Shown here in pieces: positions 1-6,866 of a stretch of DNA of 10,278 nt (within the stretch, counting starts at the first letter, position 1; each line of letters opens with the position of its first letter). The notes beneath the pieces were generated by a model. The model was not told the DNA's origin, ran no database searches, and saw nothing but the letters and a program-made list of their open reading frames with translations. The DNA is taken from assembly GCA_041574955.1 (NCBI GenBank), contig JBFGNS010000151.1, positions 1-10,278 on the forward strand. The letters run 5' to 3'. Source of the DNA: CALZJC01 sp041574955. GTDB taxonomy: Bacteria > Acidobacteriota > Thermoanaerobaculia > Multivoradales > JAHEKO01. The position numbers and the translations under genes are program-made.

Positions 1-660
1 GCCGAGGTGCGTGTCGCCGTTGGTGGCCTTCACCTCGACCACGTTCTCGCCCACCTCGAGAATCGAGATGTCGAAGGTGCCGCCGCCGAAGTCGTAGACC
101 GCGATCAGCTCGTCCTTGACCTTGTCGAGGCCGTAGGCGAGCGCCGCCGCGGTCGGCTCGTTGACCAGCCGTTCTACGGTCAGGCCGGCGATCTTGCCGG
201 CGTCCTTGGTCGCCTGGCGCTGGGCGTCGTTGAAGTAGGCGGGCACGGTGATCACCGCGCGCTCGACCTTCTCGCCCAGGTAGTCCTCAGCCGCCTGCTT
301 GAGCTTCTGCAGGATCATCGCCGAGATCTCCTCCGGCGAGTAGTGCTTGTCGCCGGCGACCACCCGTACGCCACCCTCGGCCTGCTCCACCTTGTAGGGC
401 ACCATCTTCATCTCTTCGCTCACCTCGTCGAACCGGCGCCCCATGAACCGCTTGATCGAGTAGACGGTGTTCTCGGGGTTGGTCACCGACTGCCGCTTGG
501 CGACCTGTCCGACCAGCCGCTCCCCGTTCTTGGCGAAGGCGACCACCGAGGGCGTGGTGCGGTTGCCCTCAGAGTTGGGGATGACGGTCTTGTCCGTCCC
601 CTCCATAACGGCCACCACGCTGTTGGTGGTGCCGAGATCGATACCTATGATCTTGCTCAC
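1..660 (-). CDS. dnaK: Chaperone DnaK (Hsp70), N-terminal part, cut by window edge
   Basis: Hsp70 chaperone: binds exposed hydrophobic segments of cytosolic client proteins in an ATP-driven cycle with a J-protein and GrpE. The 220 visible codons cover most of the nucleotide-binding domain and run off the left edge without a stop. Visible hallmarks are the phosphate-1 loop GIDLGTTNS (residues 6-14), Lys70 in SIKRF (the catalytic lysine of E. coli DnaK, same number), AYFNDAQRQATKDAG, NEPTAAALAYG, the phosphate-2 loop DFGGGTFD (190-197, with Thr195 at the autophosphorylation position) and the ending ATNGDTHLG. The start is GTG at 660-658, chosen because AGGAGGT lies 5 bases upstream and the next residues match the usual DnaK beginning. 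The gene has its own promoter in the 127-base gap after the DUF4388 gene. Substrate-binding domain and downstream partners lie outside the window. Identity is certain. Confidence 0.98.
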   Translation of the reverse strand, partial: MSKIIGIDLGTTNSVVAVMEGTDKTVIPNSEGNRTTPSVVAFAKNGERLVGQVAKRQSVTNPENTVYSIKRFMGRRFDEVSEEMKMVPYKVEQAEGGVRVVAGDKHYSPEEISAMILQKLKQAAEDYLGEKVERAVITVPAYFNDAQRQATKDAGKIAGLTVERLVNEPTAAALAYGLDKVKDELIAVYDFGGGTFDISILEVGENVVEVKATNGDTHLG

Positions 661-664
661 GAAT

Positions 665-671
665 ACCTCCT
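665..671 (-). promoter_or_regulatory. Strong ribosome binding site of dnaK
   Basis: Read on the minus strand this is AGGAGGT, 4 to 5 bases before the GTG at 660-658. It is the best Shine-Dalgarno match in the window and supports a non-ATG start for a highly expressed gene. Confidence 0.85.
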
Positions 672-729
672 GTTGGTTCCGAGTCGGGATGTGGGTGGAC
701 GGCGGGAGCCGCCCCCACGCAGTGGAGGC

Positions 730-759
730 AGTCTACAGACCTTAGCGGCCTGCTGTCAA
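730..759 (-). promoter_or_regulatory. Probable housekeeping-sigma promoter of dnaK
   Basis: On the minus strand there is a perfect -35 box TTGACA (759-754), an 18-base spacer and TAGACT (735-730), which matches 4 of 6 positions of TATAAT. Transcription would begin near 723, giving a leader of about 60 bases. An AT-rich stretch (761-786) lies just upstream, conspicuous in this GC-rich sequence. No CIRCE element (TTAGCACTC-N9-GAGTGCTAA) and no sigma-32 type -10 (CCCCAT) is visible. The -10 region overlaps a small palindrome, GTCT-GT-AGAC (740-731), which could be an operator or chance. Confidence 0.6.
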
Positions 760-763
760 GCAA

Positions 764-786
764 ATCTTATAGCGATCGACTAAGAT
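764..786. repeat. AT-rich inverted repeat between DUF4388 stop and dnaK -35 box
   Basis: ATCTTA (764-769) and TAAGAT (781-786) are perfect inverted arms around an 11-base centre that contains the palindrome CGATCG (773-778). The element ends 4 bases before the dnaK -35 box and 2 bases from the stop codon of the DUF4388 gene. The 6-bp AT-only-but-one stem is too weak for a convincing terminator, so a protein binding site upstream of the dnaK promoter is the more likely role. This is an inference. Confidence 0.4.
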
Positions 787-787
787 C

Positions 788-2161
788 TCAGTCGAGGAGC
801 ACCAGCGGAGGCTCGCGGCGGCTGGAAGTGGCCTGGAACTCGGGGTCCAGCAGGAAGTTGCCGGCAATCCCTTCGGTACGCGCCGCTCCGGAGCCGGGCC
901 GACCCAGGCTGAAGCTGCCGGCGGTCGACGAGTAGGTCAGCCCGCCCAGCTCGCCGGCGGGCAGCAGCGGCGGCTCGTGGAGTTCGGTCAGGCTCTCGGG
1001 GAACCGCCCCTCGAGCAGGAAGAACGTCCGCGCCGCCCGATCCACCCGCACGAACTCGGCCGCCTCGCGCTCGGCTTCGAGCGCCTGGCGCAGATCGGCG
1101 TGCCAGGGCATCGGCAGCAGCAGCCGCCAGGGCGCCAGACCGGTGGCGAGGAGCACCGCTAGAGCCAGCACCGCCCCCAGCAACGGGGCGGTTCGCGCCG
1201 CCGGCGCAGCGATCCGCCGCCGGCGTTCGACGGCGGGAGCGGCCGGCGCGGCAGCCGGGGGAGCCTCGACGGCCGGCGGCTCCGGCGGCGGACCGCTGAC
1301 CTGCGCCGCCGGCTTGCGCGACGGCGGTGGCGGTGGAGCGGGCGGTGTCGGGCTCGCTGCCGGGGGCGCGGCGGCCGGCGGCGCGGCGGCGGGCGCGCGC
1401 CCGGCCGAGCGGGGCCGCCGCACCAGGTCCGCCTGCTCCATGCGGAGAAGCGTGAGGCGGGCACGGTAGTCCGAGATGCCGCTGGCGGTGGCCAGCTCGC
1501 TGACCGACCGGCGGCCGTTGACCCGGTCGAGCAGCGACTCGATCTGCTCACCCGGATCGGGCGTGGCCAGCCCGGGGCCCAGCAGCTCGCCGAGCGTGTC
1601 GGCGGACAGCGAGTCGTCCAGCCGGTCGACCCGGTCGTAGACCGTCTCCGGACTCGGCAGCTCGCCGTCGAACAGATCGCCGCTCCCCAGCTCGGCCGCC
1701 GCGCGCACGAACAGCTCGTCGACCGGCAGCGGCTGGACGCCGGCCTCGAACGCCACCTCGTCGCCGCGGTAGAACTTGAACTCACCCCGCTGCCAGCGCA
1801 GCACCTGCACGCACAGGCCGAAGATGTGCCGCCGCAGCGCGCGGTGCAGCACCTCCCGGGTCAGGTAGTTGCGCTCGACCAGCAGATCGATCACGCGTCC
1901 GCCGCCGGCGTGGTGCTCGGCGCTGAGGTTGGCCAGCACCTCGGGCGAGACGCTGCCGTCGCCGACCAGGATCTCACCCAGCCTCTCCTCCATGCTCTGG
2001 TTGAGGGCGTCCGCCGACACCAACTCGCCGCCGAGAAACGACAGGCCGATGATCTCCTGCTCGCCCTGCACGGTGAGGATGCCGCTGCCCTGGCGCCGCG
2101 CCAGCAGCAGGAACACGTCCAGCAGGCGGCGCTCTTCGATGCGGCCCTCGAGGCTATCCAT
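788..2161 (-). CDS. DUF4388 (PATAN-type) protein with Pro/Ala linker, one TM helix and extracytoplasmic C-terminal domain
   Basis: 457 aa. Residues 1-155 form a DUF4388/PATAN domain: an N-terminal helix (SLEGRIEERRLLDVFLLLAR), the strand pair GILTVQG...GLSFLGGELVSA, then helices with LGEILVGDG, LLVERNYLTREVLHRAL and WQRGEFKFYRGD. Residues 204-249 look like a winged-helix unit (GRRSVSELATASGISDYRAR). A Pro/Ala-rich linker (251-312) leads to a basic patch, a single membrane helix (about 325-347) and a roughly 105-residue C-terminal domain. That domain has AARTFFLLEGRFPESLTEL, a pattern also seen in type II pseudopilin-like proteins and typical of extracytoplasmic modules. In other bacteria DUF4388/PATAN proteins occur in two-component and motility signalling; no enzyme motif is visible here. 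ATG 2161-2159 shares one base with the preceding stop (TGATG); the GTG directly before it would give a 4-base overlap and one extra residue. GGAGGG lies 10 bases upstream. Last gene of a three-gene unit. Confidence 0.85.
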   Translation of the reverse strand: MDSLEGRIEERRLLDVFLLLARRQGSGILTVQGEQEIIGLSFLGGELVSADALNQSMEERLGEILVGDGSVSPEVLANLSAEHHAGGGRVIDLLVERNYLTREVLHRALRRHIFGLCVQVLRWQRGEFKFYRGDEVAFEAGVQPLPVDELFVRAAAELGSGDLFDGELPSPETVYDRVDRLDDSLSADTLGELLGPGLATPDPGEQIESLLDRVNGRRSVSELATASGISDYRARLTLLRMEQADLVRRPRSAGRAPAAAPPAAAPPAASPTPPAPPPPPSRKPAAQVSGPPPEPPAVEAPPAAAPAAPAVERRRRIAAPAARTAPLLGAVLALAVLLATGLAPWRLLLPMPWHADLRQALEAEREAAEFVRVDRAARTFFLLEGRFPESLTELHEPPLLPAGELGGLTYSSTAGSFSLGRPGSGAARTEGIAGNFLLDPEFQATSSRREPPLVLLD

Positions 2162-3951
2162 CACCCAGCCGCCCTCCGGGTCCGCCAGTAGCGCACCGCC
2201 AGCCACGCCGCCAGGCCGAAGCCGGCCAGCCACCACGTCGCGTGCCGCATCGGCGCCAGCAACCACGGCATCGTGAAGCCGGCGTCGTTGAACAGGACCA
2301 GCCCGAGCAGGGCCGACGGCACTACCAGCGCCGCCCACACCCGACCCCACTGCTGGGCCAGCGCCTCGGCGTACCCCGGCAGCAGCCAGGTCTGCCAGAA
2401 CGCCGGTGAGCGCCGCTCGCTGGCGTCGCCCGGCCGCCCGGCCCGGCGACCGGCCCGCCGCAGCACCAGGTGGAGCGCCACCGCGATGGCCAGGAACAGC
2501 GCCGCCAGCGGCAGCGACAGCAGCCAGGTGGGCTTGACCTCGCCCGAGCGCCAGGCGGCGGCCACCTGCCGCCGGATCTCGGTGCTGCGCTCCAGACCGC
2601 CACGTGCCGGCACCACCTTGAGCTCCTCGGCGTCGGTCAGCCAGCGGCCTACCTGCTGCGGCTGGCGGCGCTGGGCCTCCTGCAGCGAGCGCGCCGACTC
2701 CTCGAACCGCAGCAGCTCCGAGTAGGTCTGGCTGAGGTTGAAGTAGGCCGTCGCGTCGCGGTCGTCGAGCGCCGTCGCCTGGCGGAACAGGTCGATCGCG
2801 CGCTCGAGGTCGCCGAGCTGGAAGAAGCACACGCCGGCATCGACCAGCGCGCTGAAGTTCTCGGGCTCCGCCTCGATCACCTCGACGTACAGCGGCCGCG
2901 CCGGCGACCACTGGCCGAGCATGGTGTGCACGTCGGCCAGCAGGTGCTTGACCGGCAGCGAGTCGGGAAGCACCGCTCGCAGCAGGCCGAGGTCGCTGAA
3001 CAGCGTACCGGTGAGACGGCCGGTGGCGACGCTCTCGACCGCCCGCACCGGCGCGGACAGCGCCACGCTCAGCGCCTTGCGTTGCTCGTTGATCAGCACC
3101 GGCGTCACCCCCAGCAGCAGGATCACGCCGGTCAGCACTACCCGTTCGAGGCGGCCGCCGTGCCCCCACAGCAGCACCGTCCAGTAGACCACCAGCAGCA
3201 CCGGCCCCGACGGCAGCACCAGCGGCCAGAGCAGGATCAGCAGGGTGAGCAGAAGGCAGGCGGGCCCGGGCAGCAGGCGCTCGAGCCACGAATACAGGCG
3301 GCGGACCAGCTGCCTGCCGCGCGTCGCCATCGCCACCGCCACGAAACCGACCGCCGCCACCAGCAGCGAGCCGAGCAGCCACAGGCTCAGGCTGGCGACG
3401 GCCAACCGGGTGAGCAGCGGTGAGCCGGCAATGTGGCGCACCGCCGCCAGCAGCGCCAGGCTGCGGCCGCCCTGCCGCTTGGCGACCAGCGCGCGGGCGA
3501 ACTCCGGCTCGGCGAGGCCCGGATCCAGCCGGTCGGCGGCGGCCAGCGCCAGCTCGGCACGCTCGAACGCCCCGTCGCCGGCGGCCCGCACCGCGAACGC
3601 CGCTGCTCCCAGGCTGAGGTCGGGCAGCCGGTGGAGGCCCAGCCGCGCGGCTCCGGCCTGCAGCTCCGCCAGCGCCAGGTCGGCGCCCTCTACGTCGTCC
3701 TGGTTGGCGGCGGCCAGCCAGTCGAGCCAGGTCTCCTGCAGCAGCGCCAGCTCGGAGCGCACCGGTACGGTGAGCTCGAGCGGCTGCGGCTCGGACGGCA
3801 GCTCGGCCGGCTGCCCGGCCGCCCCGCCGGGCGTCGCCAGCGCCGCCCACACCACCGCCCCGACGGCGGCGCTCGGCCACCCACGGCGGCGGCGCGTGGC
3901 GCTCGCTCCGGTCGGCCCCGGCCCGCCGCGCTCAGCCCCGCTTCTGGACAT
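2161..3951 (-). CDS. Polytopic membrane protein with extracytoplasmic TPR domain, function unknown
   Basis: 596 aa. A signal-like segment follows an RRRR cluster (membrane core about 27-45). Residues 50-180 are a helical, TPR-like soluble region. Four hydrophobic helices follow (about 185-208, 231-247, 249-264, 268-287), then three clear TPR units at about 334-365, 366-399 and 400-433 (for example DAGVCFFQLGDLERAIDLFR and AYFNLSQTYSELLRFEESAR), then three more helices (about 476-496, 538-556, 570-587). Basic loops RGRQLVRR, GGRLER, RRAGRRAGR and the basic tail all fall on one side, so the TPR units should face the periplasm. The segment LLPGYAEALAQQWGR just before helix six vaguely resembles the PG-containing motif of DUF5683-like membrane domains. 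TPR domains serve as protein-binding scaffolds; no catalytic motif is visible. ATG 3951-3949 lies inside the DUF1844 gene (20-base overlap) with no good Shine-Dalgarno, so coupled translation is likely. Confidence 0.8.
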   Translation of the reverse strand: MSRSGAERGGPGPTGASATRRRRGWPSAAVGAVVWAALATPGGAAGQPAELPSEPQPLELTVPVRSELALLQETWLDWLAAANQDDVEGADLALAELQAGAARLGLHRLPDLSLGAAAFAVRAAGDGAFERAELALAAADRLDPGLAEPEFARALVAKRQGGRSLALLAAVRHIAGSPLLTRLAVASLSLWLLGSLLVAAVGFVAVAMATRGRQLVRRLYSWLERLLPGPACLLLTLLILLWPLVLPSGPVLLVVYWTVLLWGHGGRLERVVLTGVILLLGVTPVLINEQRKALSVALSAPVRAVESVATGRLTGTLFSDLGLLRAVLPDSLPVKHLLADVHTMLGQWSPARPLYVEVIEAEPENFSALVDAGVCFFQLGDLERAIDLFRQATALDDRDATAYFNLSQTYSELLRFEESARSLQEAQRRQPQQVGRWLTDAEELKVVPARGGLERSTEIRRQVAAAWRSGEVKPTWLLSLPLAALFLAIAVALHLVLRRAGRRAGRPGDASERRSPAFWQTWLLPGYAEALAQQWGRVWAALVVPSALLGLVLFNDAGFTMPWLLAPMRHATWWLAGFGLAAWLAVRYWRTRRAAG

Positions 3952-4447
3952 AGCGAAGACGGAGCCGGTAGAGCAGGTCGTCGAGGATCGCGTTCTCCTC
4001 GGACGTCAGATTGCCCGCGGTCTTCCGCCGCAGCACGTCCAGCAGGTCGATCTGGAGCCGCGCCATCTCCAGGTTCTCGGCCGAGCGGCCGTCCGGAAGC
4101 TGGACGTCGCCAAGGTACAGCGCGGCGGGCTCGGCCAGCACCGAGATCAGGTCCAGGAAGCCGGGCGCACCCATGCCGGGCGGCGTGCCCGGGATCTCGA
4201 GCGGCGGCGGCGGGGGCGCGGCGCTCGCTTCGCCCGCGGCCGGCGCCGCGGCGCCCGCCGGCTCGGCACCCGCCCGCCGCGGCGGCGGCTCGGCCACCTC
4301 GGAGCCGGTCGCGGCCCCCTCGGTCGGCGGCTCGGACGGCGACTCGGGCGGAGCGTCCCGCTCGAGATGGCGGTACTCCTCGCGCAACTCGCCGTCGGGC
4401 GTGAACATCCTCTTGTCGGTGACCTTGAGGTCTTTGTCTTCGCTCAC
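3932..4447 (-). CDS. DUF1844 domain protein
   Basis: 171 aa, soluble, no signal peptide. The N-terminal tag KVTDKRMFTPDGELREEYR (residues 8-26) and the C-terminal helical core from GFLDLISVLAEPAALYLGD (96-114) to about 168, including LEMARLQIDLLDVLRRKTAG and LTSEENAILDDLLYRLRLRY, are the two conserved parts of DUF1844 proteins, known from Acidobacteriota, deltaproteobacterial lineages and others without an assigned function. A Pro/Ala/Glu-rich spacer (31-95) joins them. The start is GTG 4447-4445: GGAGG lies 7 bases upstream, and the conserved tag begins right after it; the open frame extends further up only as basic, low-complexity translation. First gene of the unit with the TPR and DUF4388 genes; its 3' end overlaps the TPR gene by 20 bases. 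Divergent from mazG across 104 bases. Confidence 0.88.
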   Translation of the reverse strand: MSEDKDLKVTDKRMFTPDGELREEYRHLERDAPPESPSEPPTEGAATGSEVAEPPPRRAGAEPAGAAAPAAGEASAAPPPPPLEIPGTPPGMGAPGFLDLISVLAEPAALYLGDVQLPDGRSAENLEMARLQIDLLDVLRRKTAGNLTSEENAILDDLLYRLRLRYVQKRG

Positions 4448-4551
4448 TGTGCGGCCTCCGTTGACGCGGCAACCGGCGTGTCGAACGCGTCGGTTATGGT
4501 AGCAAAGCGGGAGCCGCCGGAGCCCACGCCGGCTGGCCGGCCCGAGCCACG
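4448..4551. promoter_or_regulatory. Divergent intergenic region between DUF1844 gene and mazG
   Basis: This 104-base gap must hold the start signals of both flanking genes. The only AT-rich spot is around 4493-4506. On the plus strand it gives TATGGT (4495-4500), and on the minus strand CATAAC at nearly the same place, each a passable -10 hexamer, but neither has a recognisable -35 box at 16-18 bases. The promoters are therefore placed only roughly. GGAGG at 4459-4455 (minus) is the ribosome binding site of the DUF1844 gene. Confidence 0.35.
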
Positions 4552-5340
4552 ATGAGCCCCGATCCCGACGATCCGCTGCGCCGGCTGCAGTCGCTGGTGC
4601 GCCGCCTGCGCGGCCCGGACGGCTGTCCGTGGGACCGCAGCCAGACGCTCGACGACCTGCGTGCCTACCTGCTCGAGGAGGCGCACGAGGTGGCGGCGGC
4701 GATCGACGGCGGCCAGCCGGCCGAGCTCGGTGAGGAGCTGGGCGACCTGCTGTTCCTGGTCGTCTTCGCCGCCGAGCTGGCCGCCGAGCGCGGCGGCCGC
4801 GAGATCGCCGAGCTGGCCGCCGCCGCCGAGACCAAGATGGTTGCGCGGCACCCGCACGTGTTCGGTGACGCAGCGGCCGGCAACGCCGCACAGGTGCGCG
4901 AGCTCTGGGGTCGCAACAAGCTCGCCGAGCGGGCTCCCGAGGAGTCGTTGCTGGACGGCGTGCCGACGACGCTGCCGGCGCTGGTGGCGGCCTACCGCAT
5001 GGGCCAGAAGGCGGCCGACGCGGGGTTCGACTGGCCGCGGGTCGAGGGCGTGCTCGACAAGCTGGACGAGGAGGCCGGCGAGCTGCGCGAGGCGCTGGGC
5101 GAAGCCGCGGAGGACCGCCGCCAGCGGCTGCGTCACGAGCTGGGCGACCTGCTGCTCACCGCCGCCAGCCTGGCGCGCCGGCTGGAGATCGATCCCGAGG
5201 CCGCCCTGGCGGCGGCCAACCGGCGGTTCCGCGACCGCTTCAACGCCGTCGAGGGCGAGCTGCGGCGTAGCGGGCGGTCGCCGGCCGACGCCTCGCCGGC
5301 CGAGCTCGACGAGCTGTGGGAAGCGGCCAAGCGCCGCTAG
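4552..5340 (+). CDS. mazG: Nucleoside triphosphate pyrophosphohydrolase MazG
   Basis: 262 aa, the normal length of two-domain MazG. It hydrolyses (d)NTPs to NMP and pyrophosphate in the cytosol; in E. coli it also lowers ppGpp during starvation. The N-terminal domain shows CPWDRSQT (25-32), the metal-binding pair EEAHE (Glu42, Glu43, Glu46) and EELGD (Glu62, Asp65), and RHPHVF (99-104). The bridge has WGRNK (119-123). The C-terminal domain repeats the metal motif as DEEAGE (Glu173, Glu174, Glu177) and HELGD (Glu196, Asp199), so both domains keep their acidic residues; in the family the C-terminal domain is the main active one. The start is the ATG at 4552, directly before the usual N-terminal helix; the Shine-Dalgarno is weak. 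Stands alone, divergent from the DUF1844 gene and convergent with tesA, 15 bases between stop codons. Confidence 0.96.
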   Translation: MSPDPDDPLRRLQSLVRRLRGPDGCPWDRSQTLDDLRAYLLEEAHEVAAAIDGGQPAELGEELGDLLFLVVFAAELAAERGGREIAELAAAAETKMVARHPHVFGDAAAGNAAQVRELWGRNKLAERAPEESLLDGVPTTLPALVAAYRMGQKAADAGFDWPRVEGVLDKLDEEAGELREALGEAAEDRRQRLRHELGDLLLTAASLARRLEIDPEAALAAANRRFRDRFNAVEGELRRSGRSPADASPAELDELWEAAKRR

Positions 5341-5359
5341 TCTGACCTTCTCAGGCTAG
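5337..5359. terminator. Shared hairpin between convergent mazG and tesA
   Basis: CTAGTCTGA (5337-5345) and TCAGGCTAG (5351-5359) form a 9-position stem with the 5-base loop CCTTC. Both stop codons lie inside it (TAG 5338-5340 of mazG; TAG read from 5358-5356 of tesA). The one non-Watson-Crick position (5341/5355) is a U-G pair in the mazG transcript but an A-C mismatch in the tesA transcript. No T-run follows on either side, so intrinsic termination is not assured; 3'-end protection or a bidirectional end signal is plausible. Confidence 0.5.
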
Positions 5360-6084
5360 GCCGGCGCGGGCCGGCCGGTGCCCCGGTCGAGCAGCTGCGC
5401 CAGGTACGGCAGCACGTTGGCAGCCATGATGCTGTGGCCGTCGGCGGTCGGATGGATGCCGTCGGCCTGGTTGAGCTCGGGGTCGCCTGCCACCCCGTCG
5501 AGCAGGAACGGCACCAGCGGGATGTCCAGCTCCTCCGCCAGGCGGGGGAAGATCTGCTCGAAGCCCCGGGTGTAGTCAGGGCCGTAGTTGGGGGGTAGCT
5601 TCATGCCCACCAGCAGCACCCGCGCCCCGCTCTCGGCGACCGCCTCGAGGATCGCCCGCAGGTTGTCCTCGGTCTCCTCCAGCGCCAGCCCGCGCAAGCC
5701 GTCGTTGGCGCCCAGCTCGACCACCACCACATCCGGCTGCTGCCGCAGCAGCCACGCCACCCGCGCCCGACCGCCGGCGGTGGTGTCGCCGCTGACGCCG
5801 GCGTTGACCACCCGCACCGGCCGGCCGGCGGACGCCAGCCGACGGCCCAGCCGTGCCGGGAAGCTGTCGTCCTCGTCCACCCCCAGGCCGGCGGTCAGGC
5901 TGTCGCCGAGGAAGACCACCAGCGGTCCGGCGGACGGCGCGTCGACCGTCGACGGCGGCGCGACCTGCGGCGGCACGGACGCCGGCTCGGCGGCCGGCCG
6001 CTCGCCGCCGGGCTCGGCGCAGCCGATCAGCACCGACAGCGACAGCACCGCAACCGCGCGCACGGATGGGGCGAACGGACCCAT
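5356..6084 (-). CDS. tesA: TesA-type SGNH/GDSL esterase (acyl-CoA thioesterase I / lysophospholipase family), predicted lipoprotein
   Basis: 242 aa. SGNH hydrolase that cleaves acyl esters or thioesters in the envelope. Family blocks are all present: GDSLTAG with nucleophile Ser62 (block I), NAGVSGDTT with Gly99 (block II), ELGANDGLRG with Asn127 (block III) and DGIHPTADGH with Asp208 and His211 (block V); MKLPPNYGPDY is a typical TesA segment. The N-terminus has a hydrophobic stretch ending in the lipobox LIGC (Cys22), then a 30-residue Pro/Ala/Glu-rich tether before the catalytic domain. It should therefore be lipid-anchored; Ala after Cys22 would favour the outer membrane under E. coli Lol rules. 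The E. coli enzyme is a soluble periplasmic protein, so the anchor is a notable difference. ATG 6084-6082 gives a complete signal peptide. Divergent from the ybbA-like gene, the same arrangement as in E. coli. Substrate cannot be told from sequence. Confidence 0.93.
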   Translation of the reverse strand: MGPFAPSVRAVAVLSLSVLIGCAEPGGERPAAEPASVPPQVAPPSTVDAPSAGPLVVFLGDSLTAGLGVDEDDSFPARLGRRLASAGRPVRVVNAGVSGDTTAGGRARVAWLLRQQPDVVVVELGANDGLRGLALEETEDNLRAILEAVAESGARVLLVGMKLPPNYGPDYTRGFEQIFPRLAEELDIPLVPFLLDGVAGDPELNQADGIHPTADGHSIMAANVLPYLAQLLDRGTGRPAPA

Positions 6085-6093
6085 GGCGACCGG

Positions 6094-6099
6094 ATTATG
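6094..6099 (-). promoter_or_regulatory. Possible -10 element of tesA
   Basis: Minus-strand CATAAT (6099-6094) matches TATAAT at 5 of 6 positions and is nearly the only AT-rich spot in the tesA/ybbA gap. Transcription would start only about 3 bases before the tesA ATG, so the message would be almost leaderless. No -35 box is visible at the right distance. Confidence 0.35.
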
Positions 6100-6158
6100 G
6101 CGCAGCCGTCCGCCTGCGCCGCCGGTGGTACGCTTTCGCGCCGCGCCGCCCTCGAGCC

Positions 6159-6862
<704 letters not shown>

Positions 6863-6866
<4 letters not shown>

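Noticed and set aside
7..783. Plus-strand open frame of 258 codons over dnaK
   Set aside because: It is the antisense image of dnaK, whose minus-strand translation is unmistakable.
661..787. Intrinsic terminator for the three-gene unit before dnaK
   Set aside because: The only stem at the gene end is a 6-bp AT-rich inverted repeat with no T-run; it sits directly on the dnaK promoter and fits an operator better.
2161..3880. Continuation of the DUF4388 reading frame upstream for 573 codons, which could suggest a giant fusion protein
   Set aside because: The upstream part is Arg/Ala/Gly-rich low-complexity translation that lies in another frame of the well-supported TPR gene; the real start is marked by GGAGGG and the TGATG overlap.
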